Origin: Flavobacteriales bacterium
GTDB lineage: Bacteria; Bacteroidota; Bacteroidia; Flavobacteriales_D; CANHHI01
Length of the DNA: 6,834 nt
Direction of reading: 5' to 3'
Assembly (NCBI GenBank): GCA_947460225.1
Contig: CANHHI010000088.1
Location: 1 to 6,834, forward strand
In this document: positions 1-6,834 of the stretch, in pieces
How the letters are laid out: every line of letters begins with the position of its first letter
Numbering within the stretch: position 1 is the stretch's first letter
Translations under genes and position numbers: made by a program
Notes under the pieces: model-generated
Databases searched by the model: none
Told to the model about the DNA's origin: nothing
The model's input: only the letters and a program-made list of their open reading frames with translations

Positions 1-2048
1 CTCCAATTTACCGTGCCTGAACACAGGTATAAATCATTATCAAACTGCTGGTCATTGCTTAAATTGCGTACTTTTGGTGTAGAATAGCTTTGCACCGTAA
101 AATCATACTGAACCAATGCTTGGTTGTTTTGCGCATCTACTGCGGTAACTTCTAGCATATAATCGCCAAGCGGTACATTGCTGAATAGCATTTTGCTTTG
201 CGTAATGCCTGTTTTACCTTGTTGAAAAATAGCTCCTGTTGACTTGTTGGTAATTTTATAGTTTATAATCAGGCTATTTTTACAATTATCTCTAAACACA
301 GGCAAGGTTATATCCACATTGCCCAAACAATTTTGAATACTCACGGCAATTGTGCCATCTAAGGAAACTTCGGGTTTAATATCATCTATCAATGCCACTT
401 GATAATTGCAAGTACTCGCATTTCCACGAATATCTTGGGCAGTAAATGCAACAGTATAGTTATTTGTTTTATTCAAATCCAACACATAGCCCTCGCTGGT
501 TTTTTGTATGGGATTTGCCACACCTTGTTCATAAACTTGCAACAAAGGCTCTTGCGATGCCGAACAACCCGCCACACTGGCATAAGGATTGTAATTTGGC
601 ACACGACATTGGGCATCTACGGATAAAGTGGTGAGTCCTGTTGTCGGGCAATCCAATACTGGGGCTATATTTTTTGCCACCGTTACTGCTTGCACACAAG
701 CCAAGGTGTGACCATTTGGACTAATAATCGTCCATGTTACCTCATTGGGTATTTCTATTTTTACACCAGATTGTGTTCTTGTTGGTGTTATCTCAAAAAC
801 TTCTTTTACAAAACTGCTCTTGTCATTTTTATTATTAAAAACAGTATAACAGGCTGGCAAAGTTGGGGCAAAATCTATTTGTGCCACGCAATCCGCTTCG
901 CTGAGCGTGGTTTGCAAAGCGGGGAAAATAGCAGCACAATCCAATGCCATATCATCTACTATTGTTACATTTTGCACACAACTCTTGCTGTTTCCAGATT
1001 TGTCTTTTGCTATCCAGTTTACGTTGTAAGCCCCTTCTTGCAAAGTAAAATTCACTGTGCTTTGTCCATTGCTTAAATTTTGCAAGGCTTGCACAATAGC
1101 TAACTGCTCATTTTTCACTTCATAGCTAATACTTGCGATGCCGCATTTATCTGTCGCTTGCAACACAGGACTATCAATAGATATATCACACAAAAGCGAT
1201 TTATTATTCACTTGTGTCGTTCTCTTTTTGCTTTTTTCTGTTTTTGTACTGTTGATATGCGTAATAATATCCGCTGGACAAATTATTTCAGGTGCGATGT
1301 TGTCTGCTAAGGTAACTTTTGCCAAGCAAGTGCCTACATTTCCTGCTTGGTCTTTCACTTGAATGCTTACCGTGTTCTCACCGATATTTGTGCAATCAAA
1401 ATTGGACTTGCTCAAGGTATAAACCAAATCTTTTGACAAAGTACAGTTATCATGCCCAGACAATAACACATCTCCCAAAGACAAAATAAAATTACCCGCA
1501 GGTTCTAAAAATTTACTGATATTCTTGGTTTCGCAGACAGGTATTGTCTTGTCATTGAAAGTAAGTGGCACGGTGCAACTTTGCACTGCCGCATTGTCTA
1601 TTTGATAAAAAACTGTCGCATTGGTTACGCCTCCCTGCACGTAGCTCCCTGGTGCTGGATTTTGAAAATTGCTTGGAAAAGTAATTTTTGACTGCAAGGT
1701 TGGGTTTGCATCTAATAAATTCCTACGCAAGTCTGGCACAGTAGAATTGCATAAATCACTCAAACTTCCTGTTACTTCTGTGGGGCAATTTACAGGCGTA
1801 TTGCCAATGACATTCACAGCCGTTTTACAGGTGGACTTATTGCCCGCTTTGTCTATGGCTGTCAAATTGAAAACAAACTCACCCACTGCACTAAATTTGC
1901 CTCCAAGGGCTGGGCTCTGTGTAAGGCTTGTTATGGCGCAATTATCACTGCTTACATATCCTGGAAGTTTTGTTAAATCTGGATACGTATCGCCTTCTTT
2001 GTAAGGTGTGCTAACAGTTGGACAGGTCAGTATTGGTGCTTCTATATC
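1..2048 (-). repeat. Array of about six HYR-like (Ig-fold) modules within the giant protein
   Basis: This is a protein-level repeat, not a nucleotide one. Module 1 (about 813-896) has a D-x-x-AP lead-in, CP at 821, DNC at 847-849 and DKAGN-x3-C ending at C886. Module 2 (976-1060) has C984, DNC at 1012-1014, FDC at 1029-1031 and DQAGN-x3-C1053. Module 3 (1061-1176) has CP at 1069, DKC at 1112-1114 and DKSGN-x3-C1169. Module 4 (1177-1270) is degenerate. Module 5 (1271-1366) has CP at 1279 and DIRGN-x3-C1359. Module 6 starts at D1367 and is cut by the edge. The HYR domain is an Ig-like fold associated with adhesion. The conserved Cys positions suggest one or two disulphides per module, formed after export. 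Confidence 0.8.
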
Positions 2049-4484
2049 TTTAACTGATACTGATGCTTTACATACTGCTGTTGCACTTGCGTGTTTGTAT
2101 AAAAAAGACACTTCATAATCTAAACCCGCCTGAAATCCATTCCAACTTTGTACGCTTGGCGTTTTAGTCGTATAAACTACCGTACTGGCTTGCGTAACGT
2201 CTATTTGGTCAAGTACCCCGCAAGGGTTCACCTGAGAGACATCGCCCCAAACATAAGTAGCCAAGCAAGTTCCTGCTATTGGGTGCAAGGTTACGGGTAC
2301 ATTTTGCGGACAAAGCACCACGGGTTTGACTTCTACGGTATTTATAAATTCAGCAGGACACAAATTGGTTGTGCCTTTGGTACTGTATCTAATTTGGTAA
2401 GTCGTATTGGCTTTTGCGTTCTTTACCGTTCCTGTGTTTGTGTTTAAAACAGAACCGTCGCCTACATTATTTGAAAATACTGGGTTTGTTGCGCTAATTG
2501 CGTAACTAAATATTCCGCCCAGCGTTGCAGGGGCAGTCTGCACCACAATATCTTCGCCTTGACAGATATTATTGGTCATTGCAAAAGTTGTTTTGTCCTC
2601 TATGGTGGATTCTATACTAAAATCAACAGCTGGTAAAACACAATTGCTACTTTGTTGGGTGAGTTTAAGAGCATACGCACCGGGTAACACAGCATTTATA
2701 TTGCTGATAGGTTTACCTTGCTGTAAAAATTGAGTGGTATAGCCTACCAAGCCTTTCCCATCAACATCTATAAGTAGCTTATTCAAATCAAAAGGATTCT
2801 TACCACACACAGAAGGGTTTGTAACCGATATAGTAGGCGTATTTCTGCCAAGCACATCAAAAAGAGCTTCTGAAAAACACTGTGAAGTTTTATCTGTGGC
2901 AACTATTTTCCATTTTCCAATGTTTATAACATCTGAATTGGATACAATCTGGTTGTCTAAGCTAAATACTTGATAATTATTGCTTGCCACAGGATTAAGA
3001 AGCACCTGAGACATCGCAGCTGTTCCTTCTGGGCAAACCGTAACATTTTGCGCCGACACACTGGGGCGAGCAATAGTTACATCAAAACTTTGCGAAGACG
3101 CTGCACAACCACCAGAAGCATTGATGGCGTTGGTAATTGTATAAGTTCCGGGTAAACTTTTACTGATATTAACCACACCCGTTCCCGCTTGTATATCTAA
3201 ACCCGTTTTATTGACTGTGAGCGCACCAATAACACCCGCTCCATTTATTTGAGGCGTAAAAAAACCATTTGCCGGACATATAGTAGGGTAAACCAATTTA
3301 GCAGCAACAGATTTTGGGTATATAGTTATTTTTTGTTTAATCGTGCCCTGTGAAGCACAACCTGCGGTCATACCAAATAAACGGTACAAAGCTGTTTGGT
3401 CATTTACTAAACTATAATAAACGCAATTTTCGGCATCTCTAAAAATACCTGTTGGGCGTCCAGCATTTGCAAGCACATCAAATTTTTGAATGACACTATA
3501 TGTAACGGACTGATAAGCGTAGCCATCTGCAACTGTTGCATTTGTACTTTTTGTTTGTTCCGCTTTAAATACGGTGGGTGAATTTGAAAAATTTCCTACA
3601 ATAATGAGATAATTTTGGTCATCAAAAATTAAATCTCCCCCAGAAGGCGGAGCGACTTGTCCATTGTTGAGTAAAATAAGTTTTGCGTCCCATTTTAATT
3701 TATAGTTATAATTATCGGCATTAGCTTCGGCTCTTTGCAATTCGCTGAGTGGTACTCTATATACATTCCCTAAATCTTGTGTATAATATAAGTTTCCTAG
3801 CGCATCAAAAGTTAATTGGTAAGACGTAGCTTTGGTTGTCAATGATTTTCCATTACTTTCTATGTATATTGTACCCACTCTTTTATTTTGTCCCGTGCTT
3901 GCCAGCATATAATAGATGTTTCCTCCAGCGGTGCCATATATTCTATCATCTAAACCCAATCCCGCTGGTGGATAAGCCACGTGGGGAGCGGAAAAATCCG
4001 TCGTTCCTGGAATATTGCCTACGATAGGCAATTCCACCGACCTGCTGGTATGATCTACTTTGATTTGCGAAATTTGGGCTTTTCCGTTAGAACCCATAGA
4101 CATAAAAGCTAAACTAGCTTGCGTATTAAATCCAGAACCCAAATCCAGAAAAATATACCCTGTTGGAATGGTAGAGTTTACAACCCTATACGCATCAACG
4201 CCTGTTGAACCAAAGGAATACGCAATTTCATATTCTCCACCTGCACCCACTGCAATGGTTAAATCACCCGTGCTGGCATTTACAGACACGCCTTTTCCCG
4301 TGGGCGTTACGGAGAAAACGCCTCCTTTAACTTTAACTTGTGGCTTGAACACCAAACTACTTGTGCTTGGCGAGCAAAAAGCACTCGTGCCATAATCTAT
4401 ATCTGATTGAACGTTGGATTGCGCTAAATTTTGATTGGCAATACACCATGTTAAACTGAAAAAAACGAGTACTTTCTTTTTCAT
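1..4484 (-). CDS. Giant secreted multidomain surface protein (Ig-like/HYR-like modules), probable T9SS cargo; C-terminus beyond window
   Basis: This is an open frame of 1494 codons without a stop, partial at its C-terminus. The ATG at 4484 is chosen because it opens a signal peptide (MKKK, hydrophobic core, cleavage near LAQ at residues 20-22), an in-frame TAA lies at 4518-4520, and no other Met occurs for over 100 residues. Visible order: an Ig-like module at about 50-92 (GGVFS, then GEYEIAYSFG); a propeller-like segment at about 95-375 with GNIYYM (188-193) and GNLYYT (230-235); Ig-like modules with spaced Cys (C376, C403, C460, C484, C725) to about 810; then HYR-like modules from about 813 to the edge, with CP starts at 821, 1069 and 1279, DNC at 847-849 and 1012-1014, and DxAGN-type motifs. 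Proteins of this build in Bacteroidota are usually cell-surface adhesins or gliding-associated proteins exported by T9SS through a C-terminal sorting domain. That domain is not visible here, so the export route is inferred. The exact function and ligand are unknown. The gene is divergent from a PorP/SprF gene. Confidence 0.93.
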   Translation of the reverse strand, partial: MKKKVLVFFSLTWCIANQNLAQSNVQSDIDYGTSAFCSPSTSSLVFKPQVKVKGGVFSVTPTGKGVSVNASTGDLTIAVGAGGEYEIAYSFGSTGVDAYRVVNSTIPTGYIFLDLGSGFNTQASLAFMSMGSNGKAQISQIKVDHTSRSVELPIVGNIPGTTDFSAPHVAYPPAGLGLDDRIYGTAGGNIYYMLASTGQNKRVGTIYIESNGKSLTTKATSYQLTFDALGNLYYTQDLGNVYRVPLSELQRAEANADNYNYKLKWDAKLILLNNGQVAPPSGGDLIFDDQNYLIIVGNFSNSPTVFKAEQTKSTNATVADGYAYQSVTYSVIQKFDVLANAGRPTGIFRDAENCVYYSLVNDQTALYRLFGMTAGCASQGTIKQKITIYPKSVAAKLVYPTICPANGFFTPQINGAGVIGALTVNKTGLDIQAGTGVVNISKSLPGTYTITNAINASGGCAASSQSFDVTIARPSVSAQNVTVCPEGTAAMSQVLLNPVASNNYQVFSLDNQIVSNSDVINIGKWKIVATDKTSQCFSEALFDVLGRNTPTISVTNPSVCGKNPFDLNKLLIDVDGKGLVGYTTQFLQQGKPISNINAVLPGAYALKLTQQSSNCVLPAVDFSIESTIEDKTTFAMTNNICQGEDIVVQTAPATLGGIFSYAISATNPVFSNNVGDGSVLNTNTGTVKNAKANTTYQIRYSTKGTTNLCPAEFINTVEVKPVVLCPQNVPVTLHPIAGTCLATYVWGDVSQVNPCGVLDQIDVTQASTVVYTTKTPSVQSWNGFQAGLDYEVSFLYKHASATAVCKASVSVKDIEAPILTCPTVSTPYKEGDTYPDLTKLPGYVSSDNCAITSLTQSPALGGKFSAVGEFVFNLTAIDKAGNKSTCKTAVNVIGNTPVNCPTEVTGSLSDLCNSTVPDLRRNLLDANPTLQSKITFPSNFQNPAPGSYVQGGVTNATVFYQIDNAAVQSCTVPLTFNDKTIPVCETKNISKFLEPAGNFILSLGDVLLSGHDNCTLSKDLVYTLSKSNFDCTNIGENTVSIQVKDQAGNVGTCLAKVTLADNIAPEIICPADIITHINSTKTEKSKKRTTQVNNKSLLCDISIDSPVLQATDKCGIASISYEVKNEQLAIVQALQNLSNGQSTVNFTLQEGAYNVNWIAKDKSGNSKSCVQNVTIVDDMALDCAAIFPALQTTLSEADCVAQIDFAPTLPACYTVFNNKNDKSSFVKEVFEITPTRTQSGVKIEIPNEVTWTIISPNGHTLACVQAVTVAKNIAPVLDCPTTGLTTLSVDAQCRVPNYNPYASVAGCSASQEPLLQVYEQGVANPIQKTSEGYVLDLNKTNNYTVAFTAQDIRGNASTCNYQVALIDDIKPEVSLDGTIAVSIQNCLGNVDITLPVFRDNCKNSLIINYKITNKSTGAIFQQGKTGITQSKMLFSNVPLGDYMLEVTAVDAQNNQALVQYDFTVQSYSTPKVRNLSNDQQFDNDLYLCSGTVNW
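3360..4202 (-). other. Propeller-like N-terminal segment of the giant protein
   Basis: Residues about 95-375 differ from the rest of the protein. They have almost no cysteine and contain repeated short strands such as DRIYGT followed by GNIYYM (188-193), DALGNLYYT (ending at 235) followed by GNVYRVPL, then DDQNYLIIVGN and AENCVYYSL. The pattern of Asp/Gly-Asn turn, aromatic strand and a new turn every 40-60 residues resembles blades of SMP-30, PQQ or DUF6923-type beta-propellers that read out as 'GNLYY'. The blade count cannot be fixed by eye, and the family assignment is tentative. Confidence 0.5.
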
Positions 4485-4502
4485 TCGAAAACTATTTATA
4501 AC

Positions 4503-4526
4503 CAAAGTTAATTTTTTTTATCCAAA
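4503..4526 (-). promoter_or_regulatory. Candidate promoter of the giant surface-protein gene
   Basis: Read on the minus strand, TAACTTTG (4510 to 4503) is an exact match to the Bacteroidota -7 element TAnnTTTG. It lies 18 bases upstream of the start codon, giving a short leader. The nearest upstream TTTG (4526 to 4523) could serve as the -33 element, but the spacer is only 12 bases instead of the usual roughly 19-20. The spacer consists mainly of eight consecutive A residues. The -7 call is reasonable; the -33 call is weak. Confidence 0.5.
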
Positions 4527-4551
4527 CATTAACATAATTCAAATATTTATT

Positions 4552-4559
4552 TAACTTTA
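4552..4559 (+). promoter_or_regulatory. Candidate -7 element of the porP-like operon
   Basis: TAACTTTA matches seven of eight positions of TAnnTTTG and ends 10 bases before the ATG at 4570, implying a nearly leaderless transcript. No TTTG is present at the expected upstream distance. No Shine-Dalgarno sequence precedes the start; the run of A residues just before the ATG is normal for this phylum. Confidence 0.35.
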
Positions 4560-4569
4560 CTTAAAAAAC

Positions 4570-5496
4570 ATGAAAAAGCTACACATCATCTTTTTTTGGT
4601 ACATTTTTGCAGTCGGCTCTTTTGCTCGCTTACAAGCGCAAAACCAATACCATATTTCACTTTTTGGCATTCATCAGCCTTTTGGCAATGTGGCGGCAAT
4701 TGGTTCTTATGAATATATCAACGGTGCGTTTTTTCACAAAAGCCAATGGGTGGGCGTGAAAAATGCGCCGAATTTTCAAGGTTTTGATTTCAGTTTGCCT
4801 CTGCCTAAAAATAATTCCCTAGGCGTGAGTCTTTTGCGAGACCAAATCAATGTGCACCAGCAGTATGATTTGGCACTGAATTACGCCTACAACTTGCGTC
4901 TCAAAAAAGATTATTTTATGAGTTTTGGCTTGGCACCAGTCATTGTGTTTAGACAAAGTTTGTTTAATCGGCTGAGTTTGCAAAATCCCGAAGATCCTTT
5001 GTTTCAAAACACCCGTCTTTTGGTAATGCCTAATTTGCGTTTGGGTTTATATTTTTATGGTCCTCGCTTTTATGTAAGTTTGTCCACCAACCGATTTTTA
5101 CACAATACCCTAAGCAAAGAAAACAAAGCACTAACCAATTTTAATGGCAAAGAAATTCATTTGCAACTCAGTGGTGGCTATGAATTTGCCTTGCATAAAA
5201 ATTTAGATTTAGACATCAGCACTATCCTGCGGTATGTTTATGGTGCACCTCTTTCGGCTGATTTTCGTGTGCAATTTTTAATTTACAAATTTGTCGGCTT
5301 GGGTGTAGCATACCGCACCAATAACGATTTATATGGCAGCATACTCGTTCAAGTGTATAAAAATATCAAACTTGCTTATGCTTTTGGCTGGAATTTTGGT
5401 GCCATTCGCAGGGCTTCAAAAGGCGACCACGAGGTGATGTTGCTTTGGGCTATTCCCAAAGAAAAGAAAACAAAAGTTGTTATCCCACGTTTTTAA
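4570..5496 (+). CDS. PorP/SprF-family type IX secretion system outer-membrane protein
   Basis: The gene encodes 308 residues, the usual length for the family. A signal peptide (MKK, hydrophobic core, cleavage near LQAQ, residues 21-24) leads into a mature protein rich in alternating aromatic and polar strands, as expected for an outer-membrane beta-barrel. Family marks are SQWVGVKNAP (58-67), the GVSLLRDQIN strand and turn (85-94), the NYAYNLRL strand, and a C-terminal HEVMLLWAIP segment ending in PRF at the very end. In the family, PorP is needed for T9SS function in Porphyromonas gingivalis, and SprF for surface delivery of SprB in Flavobacterium; many paralogues sit beside specific large cargo. 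The usual N-terminal NPAYAG-like motif is not recognisable. The gene is followed after 12 bases by the TPR/PD40 gene, so the two are probably cotranscribed, and it is divergent from the giant surface-protein gene. Confidence 0.9.
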   Translation: MKKLHIIFFWYIFAVGSFARLQAQNQYHISLFGIHQPFGNVAAIGSYEYINGAFFHKSQWVGVKNAPNFQGFDFSLPLPKNNSLGVSLLRDQINVHQQYDLALNYAYNLRLKKDYFMSFGLAPVIVFRQSLFNRLSLQNPEDPLFQNTRLLVMPNLRLGLYFYGPRFYVSLSTNRFLHNTLSKENKALTNFNGKEIHLQLSGGYEFALHKNLDLDISTILRYVYGAPLSADFRVQFLIYKFVGLGVAYRTNNDLYGSILVQVYKNIKLAYAFGWNFGAIRRASKGDHEVMLLWAIPKEKKTKVVIPRF

Positions 5497-5508
5497 TTAG
5501 TATAGATT

Positions 5509-6834
5509 ATGAAAAAGTATTTGTGTGTTTTCTGTTTTTTTTGGGTTTCTGTGCAAGCGCAAAAAGTCGAAAAAATAGGCAGTGTAGAACAAAAAGCCGA
5601 TGAACTCAATGGTTTAAATTTATTTGAAGAAGCCATTGTTTTGTATAAAAAATCAGAAGAAAAATCCAGTAAACAACAAGATAATAATAATCATTCACGC
5701 ATTTATGCAAAAATTGCAGGGGCTTACAAAAATCTTTTTAATTATAAAGCTGCCATGGTTTGGTATAAAAAATATATGGACGTTGCCGATCCTGCAAAAG
5801 ACAGCATCAAGATTATCTATTGCGACTTGCTTAGAACAAATGCTAAATGTGAAGAAGTAGAAAATATTTTAGCCAGTATTACGGAAAGTAAATACTTAGC
5901 CCTTGCTAAACTACAAAGAGAGTCTTGTTTATATGTATTTGAACACGATAGCATCAATCCACACACTTATATCAAAAAAACAAACCTCAATACAGGCGAT
6001 AGAAACTTAGGCATTGCATTATTTAATCAAGGAGTGTTAAGTTCTGCACCTGAAAAAAGTAAAGAAGGTGAAACAGAGTTTTATCAAATGCGCTATTTTA
6101 AACTAAAAGACAGCCTGCGTTTTGGCAATGCACAATTGCTGAAAGATTTTCCAGAAACCCGCTTTCACCAAGGCGCACCCAGCATGAGTAGCGATAAAAA
6201 AACGCTTTATTTTACCATGAATAATTCTGAAAAGAAAAAATTACTAGACACAAAAAACGCCAACAAACGCAATAAAATGGCGGAAGATGGCAGCAATACT
6301 TTGCGTATTGTTAGTAGTTATTATAATGCTAAGGACAGCTCTTGGGGCGAGGAGGAAACCTTGCCTTTCTGTCAGCCTGCCCACAACTACACCCACCCTT
6401 TTATTGATAAAGACAATAAAACGCTTTATTTCGTGTCAGATCAAGATAGTCCAGAACGAAAAATGAATATTTTTATAAGTCGTAAAAATATTAAAAACGA
6501 ATGGACTACACCCAAAATGTTAGATACAAACATTAACACGGCTAGCCATGAAGTCTTTCCTTTTGTTTTTGAAGACTATCTTTATTTTGCTTCTTATGGC
6601 AAACCAGGATACGGCGGTGCTGATTTATTTAAAAGCAAAATAAACGCCGATGGTAGCTATAGCAAGGCGGAAAATTTAGGCAAGCCTATCAATTCTAGCT
6701 TTGATGATTTTGGCATGGTTTTGTTAAATGAAAAGAAAGGTTATTTGATTTCCAATAGAGATGATAAAATAGGCGCAGACGATTTATTTTATTTTTGGAC
6801 GGTCAATCCACCAAAAATCATAGCAAAACCAGAA
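5509..6834 (+). CDS. TPR/PD40-propeller protein, PorE-like OmpA-family type; C-terminus beyond window
   Basis: The first 442 residues are visible and the frame is open at the right edge. The ATG at 5509 gives a signal peptide (MKKYLC, aromatic core, cleavage near VQAQ, residues 15-18). Two TPR-like helical hairpins follow, at about 27-60 (LFEEAIVLYKKSEE) and 65-98 (YKAAMVWYKKY). A WD40-like PD40 (TolB-type) propeller spans about 205-430: GAPSMSSDKKTLYFT (222-236), THPFIDKDNKTLYFVSD (295-311), EVFPFVFEDYLYFAS (348-362) with GYGGADLF (367-374), and FDDFGMVLL (398-406) with GYLISNRDD (411-419) and DDLFYF. In T9SS-associated proteins such as PorE this is normally followed by a carboxypeptidase-regulatory-like domain and an OmpA-like peptidoglycan-binding domain; residues 433-442 (NPPKIIAKPE) look like the linker into that part. 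It probably works in the periplasm, tying the PorP-like protein to the cell wall. Many paralogues exist, so it need not be PorE itself. Confidence 0.88.
   Translation, partial: MKKYLCVFCFFWVSVQAQKVEKIGSVEQKADELNGLNLFEEAIVLYKKSEEKSSKQQDNNNHSRIYAKIAGAYKNLFNYKAAMVWYKKYMDVADPAKDSIKIIYCDLLRTNAKCEEVENILASITESKYLALAKLQRESCLYVFEHDSINPHTYIKKTNLNTGDRNLGIALFNQGVLSSAPEKSKEGETEFYQMRYFKLKDSLRFGNAQLLKDFPETRFHQGAPSMSSDKKTLYFTMNNSEKKKLLDTKNANKRNKMAEDGSNTLRIVSSYYNAKDSSWGEEETLPFCQPAHNYTHPFIDKDNKTLYFVSDQDSPERKMNIFISRKNIKNEWTTPKMLDTNINTASHEVFPFVFEDYLYFASYGKPGYGGADLFKSKINADGSYSKAENLGKPINSSFDDFGMVLLNEKKGYLISNRDDKIGADDLFYFWTVNPPKIIAKPE

Noticed and set aside
399..4395. Several plus-strand frames of 60-130 codons (for example 690-1076, 1669-2004, 2148-2447, 4060-4395)
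   Set aside because: All lie antisense to the continuous minus-strand frame, show no family motifs or signal peptides, and have compositions expected of reverse-complement reading of a Thr/Val/Asn-rich protein.
1..4484. Possible frameshift or pseudogene in the giant frame
   Set aside because: The frame stays in register from the start codon to the window edge, with coherent module motifs throughout and no internal stop.
4511..4520. T-run resembling the tail of a rho-independent terminator
   Set aside because: No GC stem precedes it on either strand, and it lies between two divergent starts where no transcript should end.
4819..5007. Minus-strand frame of 62 codons within the PorP-like gene
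   Set aside because: It is opposite a well-supported family member and has no recognisable features.
5497..5508. Possible promoter or terminator between the PorP-like and TPR/PD40 genes
   Set aside because: Only 12 bases separate them and no hairpin or TAnnTTTG element fits; cotranscription is simpler.
5624..5860. Plus-strand frame of 78 codons
   Set aside because: It is an out-of-frame reading inside the TPR region of the third gene, which is itself supported by a signal peptide, TPR and PD40 motifs.

Overview
The window is AT-rich and densely coding, and it comes from a bacterium of the phylum Bacteroidota (Bacteroidetes). Three features support this: a PorP/SprF-type outer-membrane protein, a TPR plus PD40-propeller protein of the PorE/OmpA kind found with the type IX secretion system (T9SS), and a very large secreted protein built from Ig-like and HYR-like modules. 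The start sites lack Shine-Dalgarno sequences and are A/T-rich, and one TAnnTTTG promoter element is present; both are usual in this phylum. Genus and species cannot be read from the sequence.

Layout: (1) Positions 1-4484, minus strand, are one uninterrupted reading frame of 1494 codons. It starts at 4484 and runs off the left edge, so the C-terminus is not seen. It encodes an exported, cysteine-bearing, multidomain surface protein: signal peptide, Ig-like module, propeller-like segment, further Ig-like modules, then at least six HYR-like modules. (2) Positions 4485-4569 are an 85-bp divergent intergenic region holding the promoters of both transcription units. (3) Positions 4570-5496, plus strand, encode a PorP/SprF-family protein. 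(4) Twelve bases later, from 5509 to the right edge, lies the N-terminal 442 residues of a TPR/PD40-propeller protein that would be expected to continue into a carboxypeptidase-regulatory-like domain and an OmpA-like peptidoglycan-binding domain.

How they may work together: in Bacteroidota, PorP/SprF-like proteins are commonly encoded beside giant repetitive T9SS cargo with a type B (gliding-motility-associated) C-terminal domain, and SprF is needed for export of the adhesin SprB in Flavobacterium johnsoniae. The simplest reading is a cargo and export/anchoring cassette: a giant adhesin-like surface protein facing a two-gene operon for its outer-membrane partner and a periplasmic peptidoglycan-linked partner. 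This is inference, because the sorting domain of the large protein and the OmpA domain of the third protein both lie outside the window. No RNA genes, mobile elements, CRISPR arrays or convincing terminators were seen. The window looks like a variant of a known type of locus rather than an unknown system.
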